Below are positions 58,443 through 64,000 of a stretch of DNA of 64,000 nucleotides, one piece after another; position 1 is the first letter of the stretch; each line of letters begins with the position of its first letter. The translations under genes and the position numbers were made by a program. This DNA is from Streptococcus pluranimalium (GTDB lineage Bacteria > Bacillota > Bacilli > Lactobacillales > Streptococcaceae): contig NZ_CP025536.1 in assembly GCF_002953735.1 (NCBI RefSeq), forward strand, positions 1,122,001 through 1,186,000. Direction: 5' to 3'. The notes under the pieces are model-generated. The model made no database searches, was not told where the DNA came from, and saw only the letters and a program-made list of their open reading frames with translations.

Positions 58443-58955
58443 CTAGTTGAACCTTTTCTCATACCGCCAGTTAAAGAGCCACTGTAAATTGACTTTCGGT
58501 TTAGGCTGACGCTCAATAAAAGGTTCCAAAAATGAATCAATATCTCTCCAAACCGCATCCACATTGACAGATTGAAATTCTTTTTCACTAGGTTCAGTAA
58601 AAGTACCATTTTCAGTTCCAACTCCAGTAAATTTATGAGTATCTGATGAAAAATTATATCTGTTCCCATCAAAACTTCTATATTTAATTGATCCAGAAAA
58701 TCTCTGTAAATACTCTTTATCAGAATAAATAATAGGTGATTCATACGTATCATAAGAGTAACCGATATCTTTTGGCTTTTCTAAAAAATCAAGTTCCTCT
58801 AAAACAAGAAAGGGAAGTGGATGTTTATCTTTGGCATGAGGCATCCGTTGGGCATAATAAACCGTGTACTTAGCGAGATTCTCTTCCACAAAAATATTCC
58901 CAATCGTGTACAGGGATGTCAGTACAAGCAAAATAATAAATAATATCTTTTTCAT
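58443..58955 (-). CDS. TipC-like membrane-anchored immunity protein candidate, copy 2
   Basis: A 170-residue paralog with N-terminal membrane segment (ILFIILLVLTSLYTIGNIFV), then VYYAQRMPHAKDKHPLPF and the C-terminal KPKVNLQWLFNWRYEK. The middle region differs strongly from the other copies. It starts 9 bases after copy 1; the ribosome site is weak, suggesting coupling. Same proposed role as the neighbours: protection against a lipid II-attacking toxin. Confidence 0.68.
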   Translation of the reverse strand: MKKILFIILLVLTSLYTIGNIFVEENLAKYTVYYAQRMPHAKDKHPLPFLVLEELDFLEKPKDIGYSYDTYESPIIYSDKEYLQRFSGSIKYRSFDGNRYNFSSDTHKFTGVGTENGTFTEPSEKEFQSVNVDAVWRDIDSFLEPFIERQPKPKVNLQWLFNWRYEKRFN

Positions 58956-58964
58956 TTACGTTTT

Positions 58965-59486
58965 CTAATGTTCCCGAAAAATAAAGTCATATAACCATTG
59001 AAGATTGATAAACGGTTTAGTAACCCGTTTTAAGAGTGGTTTAATTAATTCATTGAGTTCCTTGCGAATTTTTGCTTCTTCCTTAGAAGTGAGTTGATAA
59101 GAACGATATGGGCCGTCATCAATAGATACATCACTTTCTATCATTGACATACTTTCATCAAAATAATATTTAAACTCTTTATTTTTTTCTTCTTTTAAAT
59201 AATAATATCCTAACGATTCTTGACCAAAGCTACGTCCAATCACATTAGTAGTAATATTATAGCTAATAGATTTTGAGCCATCAGTTTGCAAAAAATAATT
59301 ACCAAAATGTTCGTATTTTGTGTCATACATAACATCATCCAAATGGTCTACAATAATACCTGGCACCTCATCTTGACTGGTATACTTGGAATGAATCGCA
59401 TAATAAGTTGAATTCAGCCAAAAATTAAAGATAATCATCCCAAGCAAAACGAATAAACTAATCAATAAAATACGTCTTTTTTTCAT
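58965..59486 (-). CDS. TipC-like membrane-anchored immunity protein candidate, copy 1
   Basis: A 173-residue protein, first gene after the putative toxin, only 14 bases from its stop. One N-terminal membrane segment (ILLISLFVLLGMIIFNFWL), then STYYAIHSKYTSQDEVPG and the C-terminal TKPFINLQWLYDFIF. GGAGG six bases before the ATG at 59486 marks the start (a TTG at 59492 is less likely). Being directly adjacent, it is the best candidate for the cognate immunity factor. Confidence 0.7.
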   Translation of the reverse strand: MKKRRILLISLFVLLGMIIFNFWLNSTYYAIHSKYTSQDEVPGIIVDHLDDVMYDTKYEHFGNYFLQTDGSKSISYNITTNVIGRSFGQESLGYYYLKEEKNKEFKYYFDESMSMIESDVSIDDGPYRSYQLTSKEEAKIRKELNELIKPLLKRVTKPFINLQWLYDFIFREH

Positions 59487-59500
59487 CTTCAACCTCCAAA

Positions 59501-62401
59501 TTAACGCTTCCTTTTTCTACCCTTAAATACTTTTTTAACAAACCTAGTAATGGGACGAATATAAGGTTTTACTGCCCTAATAACTGGTCTAATATAAGGT
59601 TTTACTGCTCTAATAACTGGTCTAATATAAGGTTTTACTGCTCTAATGGCTGGCTTGACATAACGCTTCACCGTCTTAATAGCTGGTTTCAAACGATATG
59701 TTATCGGCTTAAGAACTGGTTTCACATAACGTTTTATCGCCTTAATCTTAACAGCCGGTTTCAAATGACGTTTTATCGGTTTAGGAGCTGGTTTCATATA
59801 ACGTTTTACCACCTTAACAGCTGGTTTCAAACGATGTGTTATTTGTTTCACCTTAGTATTTTTTATTTGTTTAGCCTTACTTGGAATAGATTTAACAAAA
59901 GCTACAACCTTTGAACCAAATTTTTTTAGCAAAGATACAGCCACTATAGCCCCCAATCCAAGACTAAAACGAGCAGCTATTTGGGCCTGTTTTTCCTTTT
60001 TCTTATTAGAATCAAATTGTTTTTGATAGGTATATGCTCTATTATACTTCTTTCCATATAAATTGATAAAATTAGTAACCAAATCAGGCGATTGACTATT
60101 GGTTCTTTTTTTCAAAATATAAGCATCATTATCCGCATTTCTGTCAATTTGATCTATATTGGTATAAAAATCACCTACTAATGAATTCAACCAAAAAAAT
60201 GATTCCGGAACTTGTCGTCCAAAACTAGTATCGGACATTGCTGTTTTTATCAATTCCTTCCACCATACACTTTTATAAGAGGTTGCAATAGGCATCATCA
60301 TATGCGATAAATCCACCTTATAATAATTTTTGTGACTACTGTTTACTACTCTGGAGGCTTTATCATAATATTTACTTTTTTTATAATCAATAAGATTAAA
60401 ATCATTAACGAGTTTCTGATCCTTTGATTGATCATAATTTATTCCAGCAATAGCATTAGCCACGGCATGATTAATCTTATCATGATTATTTTTTCCGTAC
60501 TTTTTAATAGCCATTTTTTGAACATCTTTAAGGTACGAAACTAAAGCTCTAACTTCATCTCTAGAAATATTATAATCTTTAAGTTTCTTATCATATACCC
60601 CAATATTTCTTCTAAACCAATCAATCTGCTCCGAACTCAGCTGGTCAATATAATAGCTATTTGTTTTCTTAATAGATGTCTTCTTGTTAACAGGATTAAG
60701 TTTGGGTGGTAGAGAAACTATGTTAGAAGAAAAACTCTTAAGATAGTTTAACGTAGCTGGTGTTGAAAACACTGTGTTCGATGTATAGTATACCGGTATC
60801 GGTTTAGGTTTGTAAGTTACCTTATTGACTTTAACTGTCGCTACTGACGGTTTAGGGCTTACCTTAGCCCTATTTGGACTAGAGGTTGCTCGTTTAGTTG
60901 GTTTTGACGGTCTTACTACTTGTGATAGTTTGGGAATAATAACTTTAACTTGATGGTAAAAAACAATCGGTCTTAATGGTGCTACCGGCTTGGCAACAAC
61001 TTTGGGAGCTAGTGGTTTCATCACGACTTTGGGAGCAACAGGAGCCTTTGGTGGGGTTAACAATCCACCACTAACTTTGACATCCGAGTTAAAGGCAAAC
61101 CAGATAGCTGAACCTTTTGAATTGCCAAAATGAAAGCGAATACGTTCTGTTGATTTTCCTACAATAGCTCCAATATAGGCATTAGGATTGTCCTTATCAT
61201 CCCATTCTCCAACAACATCAATTTGCTTAGTGTTTGTGAAATTAGCTGCCCTACCATTTTGCACGCTTATCGTTGAGCCATTGATCGGGAGGAATTGTCC
61301 ATTATAATCACCAACATACTCCCCTTCGCCATTTAAGGAATTTAAACTAGCAAAACTCGTCAAGGCATAGTTTTCTGGAGTTGGAAGCAGTTCTTTGCCA
61401 TTAGCATCAAAGAATTGTACCGTCATTTCCATATCAAAAGCAGATGATGTTTTAGCATCTTTATGATAGACATGGGTAAAAGAAGTGACTGTTGGATCAC
61501 TCAGAGCTTGAAAAATAACTTGTCCGGAATAATGAGAGGTTGACACCAAGCGATACGTATATCTGACTGTTTTAATCGTATGACCTGAAAAGCTTGAGTG
61601 CTGCAAATCAGAATAATCAACGACGACAGTATCTCCAACTGCCATTAAAACACTGTTGTTTTTATGACGGCTAGTCACCGTGACTAATTTCGGACTTCCT
61701 AAAATTGTCCCTGGGTCAATCCAACCGACGTGATTCTTAATCGCCTTACTTAATTGCTCATCAGAAAGCACCTTACCAGTGATTGTTTGGACGGCATCTG
61801 GTTCTAATCTAAAAATAAGATTTTGTGCTAACACTTCTGGTAAGTAACCTGTCTTTGTCGTATGACCTTGTGCTTCTGCATAAGCCATATCATAACTAGC
61901 CGCTTCAAGATTGTAAGCTTTCATCTGTTGGTCATAAATGGCTTTTTCTTTTTGATAAGCTTGGTAAGTTGCTAGCTCTTTCTGATACTGAGACTGTTTA
62001 GCCAGGTAATCCTTATAATTTTGGTCGTTTTTCAGATACTGAGCTTTTTCAGTTTGGTATTGTTTCGTAACGGCATCGACGGTAGTCACTTGCGCTTGGT
62101 AATCCTGAGCCTTTTCACTGGCACTTGCTACTACTTCTGTCGGTGCTTCAACAACAAGGACACCTTCCGTTTGTGCTCTTGTTAAACGACTATTCAAGCT
62201 AGCATCACCACTAGTCGTAATCGGTTGACTAGAACCAATGCTACCACTAGTGGATTCAGGAGGAATTGCCGGACTAGCAACCGTTGATGATGCTGGACTA
62301 GCTGTTGTATCGGCTTGAGCCTGTACTTGAGAGGACATAAAAAAAGCGGAGCTGAAAAGGACTCCACTCACGATACGCAGTTTTTGATTTCTTTGTTCCA
62401 T
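59501..62401 (-). CDS. Secreted adhesin-toxin candidate: AgI/II-like stalk, GbpC-like domain, TelC-like C-terminus
   Basis: A 966-residue exported protein. Signal peptide about 1-30. Residues ~95-175 form an Ala/Gln/Tyr-rich coil as in antigen I/II A regions. About 180-445 resembles the GbpC/Spa V domain (FDMEMTVQFFDANGKEL, IRFHFGNSKGSAIWFAF). A Pro/Lys linker spans 446-560. A distinct domain at about 585-795 (INYDQSKDQKLVNDFNLIDY, KVDLSHMMMPIATSYKS, GDFYTNIDQIDRNADNDAY) recalls the TelC lipid II phosphatase toxin, with an Asp-rich stretch. A weak membrane segment (808-826) and a Lys/Arg/Pro tail with 11-residue repeats end the chain. No LPXTG. Followed by three immunity-like genes. Adhesin part is fairly sure; the toxin call is from memory. 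Confidence 0.65.
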   Translation of the reverse strand: MEQRNQKLRIVSGVLFSSAFFMSSQVQAQADTTASPASSTVASPAIPPESTSGSIGSSQPITTSGDASLNSRLTRAQTEGVLVVEAPTEVVASASEKAQDYQAQVTTVDAVTKQYQTEKAQYLKNDQNYKDYLAKQSQYQKELATYQAYQKEKAIYDQQMKAYNLEAASYDMAYAEAQGHTTKTGYLPEVLAQNLIFRLEPDAVQTITGKVLSDEQLSKAIKNHVGWIDPGTILGSPKLVTVTSRHKNNSVLMAVGDTVVVDYSDLQHSSFSGHTIKTVRYTYRLVSTSHYSGQVIFQALSDPTVTSFTHVYHKDAKTSSAFDMEMTVQFFDANGKELLPTPENYALTSFASLNSLNGEGEYVGDYNGQFLPINGSTISVQNGRAANFTNTKQIDVVGEWDDKDNPNAYIGAIVGKSTERIRFHFGNSKGSAIWFAFNSDVKVSGGLLTPPKAPVAPKVVMKPLAPKVVAKPVAPLRPIVFYHQVKVIIPKLSQVVRPSKPTKRATSSPNRAKVSPKPSVATVKVNKVTYKPKPIPVYYTSNTVFSTPATLNYLKSFSSNIVSLPPKLNPVNKKTSIKKTNSYYIDQLSSEQIDWFRRNIGVYDKKLKDYNISRDEVRALVSYLKDVQKMAIKKYGKNNHDKINHAVANAIAGINYDQSKDQKLVNDFNLIDYKKSKYYDKASRVVNSSHKNYYKVDLSHMMMPIATSYKSVWWKELIKTAMSDTSFGRQVPESFFWLNSLVGDFYTNIDQIDRNADNDAYILKKRTNSQSPDLVTNFINLYGKKYNRAYTYQKQFDSNKKKEKQAQIAARFSLGLGAIVAVSLLKKFGSKVVAFVKSIPSKAKQIKNTKVKQITHRLKPAVKVVKRYMKPAPKPIKRHLKPAVKIKAIKRYVKPVLKPITYRLKPAIKTVKRYVKPAIRAVKPYIRPVIRAVKPYIRPVIRAVKPYIRPITRFVKKVFKGRKRKR
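59561..59655 (-). repeat. 33-bp tandem repeats coding for the basic tail
   Basis: Units at 59561-59593 and 59594-59626 plus a partial third differ by one base. Each encodes RPVIRAVKPYI-type 11 residues. Confidence 0.85.
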
Positions 62402-62434
62402 CCGGATTTCCTATATTTTTTTTCAATAATATTG

Positions 62435-62463
62435 ATAATACCATGGATGTCATTTTATTGCAA
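62435..62463 (-). promoter_or_regulatory. Promoter of the adhesin-toxin locus
   Basis: On the minus strand TTGCAA (62463-62458) and TATTAT (62440-62435) have 17-bp spacing with TGG before the -10 (extended type). Confidence 0.6.
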
Positions 62464-62517
62464 TCTAATATTAATTTTCTAATTTTTGTTATTTTTAGTA
62501 AAAATTAGAACTAATGC

Positions 62518-64000
62518 CTAAATCGCCTCTGTTCTAAATCCTCGGCTTTCAAGAACTTTCAGCATGGCATCTGCAGTGTCAAGGGCAGTAAATAGGGGAA
62601 CACCTTGTTCAATAGCAGAGCTTCGGATAATCTGTCCATCCTTGTCTGTTGTGCGTTTCGTACCTACAGTGTTGATGATGGCTTGAACTTTTCCAGCGCG
62701 AACTAGGGCTGGAATATCTTGATCTTGGTTCTCACCGATTTTATTGACCAGGCGAGCATCAATACCATGTTTACTCAAGTAATCAGCCGTTCCTTGTGTT
62801 GCGAAAATACTGTACCCAATAGCCGCAAAACGTTTAGCCAATCCAAGAGCTTCTTCCTTACTATCGTCAGCAATGGTGAAGACGATATTACCGTATTCTG
62901 GCAGATGGAAATAAGACGCTTCAAAAGCCTTATAAAGAGCCTTCTCGAGGGTCACATCTGAACCCATCACTTCACCAGTTGACTTCATCTCAGGTCCCAA
63001 GAGGCTATCAACTTTAGCTAATTTGCTAAAGGAGAAAACTGGCGCTTTAACATGAACTTGTGATGATTCTGGATAGAGACCGTCCTCATATCCTAAGTCA
63101 GCCAAAGTTTCCCCTAAAATGAGACGAGTCGCCACTTGTGCCATTGGGATATTAGTGATTTTTGAAAGGAAAGGAACCGTACGGCTGGCACGAGGATTAA
63201 CCTCAATAACATAAACTGTTTCATCCTTTATTACAAACTGGATGTTCATCATTCCGATACAGTTGAGGCCGATAGCCAAGCGTTTGGTGTAGTCTGCGAT
63301 AGTCTCTTGAACAACTTTAGACAGTTTCTGTGGTGGGTAAACTGCCATAGAATCCCCTGAGTGAACCCCTGCTCTCTCAATATGTTCCATAATCCCTGGA
63401 ATGAGGACATTTGTGCCATCTGAGATAGCATCCACTTCACACTCCTGACCAACGATATAGGAGTCCACAAGTACAGGGTGCTCTGGACTAGCTTTAACCG
63501 CTGTTCTCATGTAAGAACGTAAGTCTTCTTCATTCTCCACAATTTCCATAGCACGACCACCCAAGACATAGGACGGACGAACAAGGACAGGGAAACCGAC
63601 TTTACGTGCAGCATCAACCGCTTCTTCCTCATTGGTTGCAGTATGCCCTGGCGGTTGTGGTATGTCTAATCCTTTGAGAGCTTTTTCAAAGAGGTCACGA
63701 TCTTCAGCACGATCCAAATCCTCAACCTGAGTTCCTAAAATGGTAACACCGGCCTCTGACAAGCGCTCAGCCAAGTTAATAGCCGTCTGACCGCCGAACT
63801 GAACCACTACTCCCTTAGGTGCTTCCAAATCAATAACATTCATGACATCTTCAAATGTCAATGGTTCAAAGTAGAGCTTGTCCGAAACAGAGAAATCCGT
63901 CGAAACCGTTTCAGGGTTAGAATTCATGATAATAGCTTCGTAGCCAGCAGCCTGAATCGCTTTAACAGAGTGAACAGTCGCGTAATCAAACTCGACCCCT
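62518..64000 (-). CDS. carB: Carbamoyl-phosphate synthase large subunit (C-terminal part)
   Basis: The frame runs off the right window edge, leaving about 494 residues of the C-terminal half of CarB. It contains the start of the second ATP-grasp unit ([20 protein letters not shown], then [18 protein letters not shown]), [17 protein letters not shown], and the C-terminal MGS-like regulatory domain (about the last 140 residues, with [18 protein letters not shown]). CarB forms carbamoyl phosphate for pyrimidine and arginine synthesis, with CarA supplying ammonia. pyr genes usually lie upstream, outside the window. Confidence 0.95.
   Translation of the reverse strand, partial: GVEFDYATVHSVKAIQAAGYEAIIMNSNPETVSTDFSVSDKLYFEPLTFEDVMNVIDLEAPKGVVVQFGGQTAINLAERLSEAGVTILGTQVEDLDRAEDRDLFEKALKGLDIPQPPGHTATNEEEAVDAARKVGFPVLVRPSYVLGGRAMEIVENEEDLRSYMRTAVKASPEHPVLVDSYIVGQECEVDAISDGTNVLIPGIMEHIERAGVHSGDSMAVYPPQKLSKVVQETIADYTKRLAIGLNCIGMMNIQFVIKDETVYVIEVNPRASRTVPFLSKITNIPMAQVATRLILGETLADLGYEDGLYPESSQVHVKAPVFSFSKLAKVDSLLGPEMKSTGEVMGSDVTLEKALYKAFEASYFHLPEYGNIVFTIADDSKEEALGLAKRFAAIGYSIFATQGTADYLSKHGIDARLVNKIGENQDQDIPALVRAGKVQAIINTVGTKRTTDKDGQIIRSSAIEQGVPLFTALDTADAMLKVLESRGFRTEAI

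Noticed and set aside
59561..59655. CRISPR-like array
   Set aside because: The 33-bp repeats have no unique spacers and lie in frame within a coding region.
59501..62401. LPXTG sortase signal in the adhesin-like protein
   Set aside because: No LPXTG-like motif before the hydrophobic segment near 808-826, and 140 basic residues follow it, which does not fit a sorting signal.

Overview
This is a Firmicutes chromosome segment, almost certainly from a Streptococcus of the pyogenic type. It has low GC, AGGAGG-type ribosome sites and streptococcal gene blocks: murT-gatD, rnjB-estA, rmlA-rmlC-X-rmlB, miaA-hflX-X-rnz, a PavA/Fbp-type RqcH, a spxB-like pyruvate oxidase and a GtfA/GtfB pair. I cannot name the species from sequence alone. 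No rRNA, tRNA, CRISPR array, insertion sequence or prophage was seen. Most genes lie on the minus strand, and intrinsic terminators separate the convergent pairs.

Layout, left to right. 1-1.4 kb: lipid II amidation (murT end, gatD). 1.4-5.3 kb: MATE exporter with its MarR regulator, then an ABC-F ATPase. 5.4-8.8 kb: membrane-anchored zinc metallopeptidase, EstA esterase, RNase J2. 9-12 kb: a TrpXYZ-type ABC transporter preceded by a leader encoding a 13-residue peptide with two Trp codons and a terminator. 12-18 kb: RqcH/PavA, TPR protein, AI-2E family membrane protein, Nudix, lactonase-like protein, a small protein. 18.4-21.5 kb: dTDP-rhamnose genes. 21.5-29.3 kb: FAD oxidoreductase, ZIP transporter, Nif3-like, TrmK, a DUF2812 gene broken by a stop with its PadR regulator, DnaD, MetA, Apt, a UV-endonuclease-like protein. 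29.3-37.3 kb: RecJ, aldo-keto reductase, SDR, RNase Z, HflX, MiaA. 37.4-42.6 kb: DUF3042 protein, TDT transporter, an almost gene-free 0.8 kb, TrhO, a hypothetical, pyruvate oxidase. 43-52.8 kb: TIGR01906 membrane protein, HAD phosphatase, Nudix, acyl-ACP thioesterase, HemW, orphan GtfB/GtfA, ThiI with its cysteine desulfurase. 53-57.5 kb: a two-domain secreted cell-wall hydrolase, a Ser/Thr-rich membrane protein, MsrB, glutathione reductase. 57.7-62.4 kb: a large secreted adhesin-like protein followed by three paralogous small membrane proteins. 62.5-64 kb: the C-terminal part of CarB.

The most interesting locus is 57.7-62.4 kb. A 966-residue Sec-exported protein combines an antigen I/II-like Ala-rich coil, a GbpC-like domain, a Pro/Lys linker, a C-terminal domain that resembles from memory the TelC-type lipid II-attacking toxin domain, and a very basic repeat tail. 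No LPXTG motif is present. Right behind it in the same direction lie three diverged paralogs with an N-terminal membrane anchor and a shared C-terminal signature (KPKVNLQWLF type), plus the decayed end of a fourth. This looks like an adhesin-displayed antibacterial toxin with a TipC-like immunity array. The second highlight is the Trp-codon leader peptide and terminator before the TrpXYZ-type operon, a leader-peptide attenuator in a group where T-boxes usually do that job.
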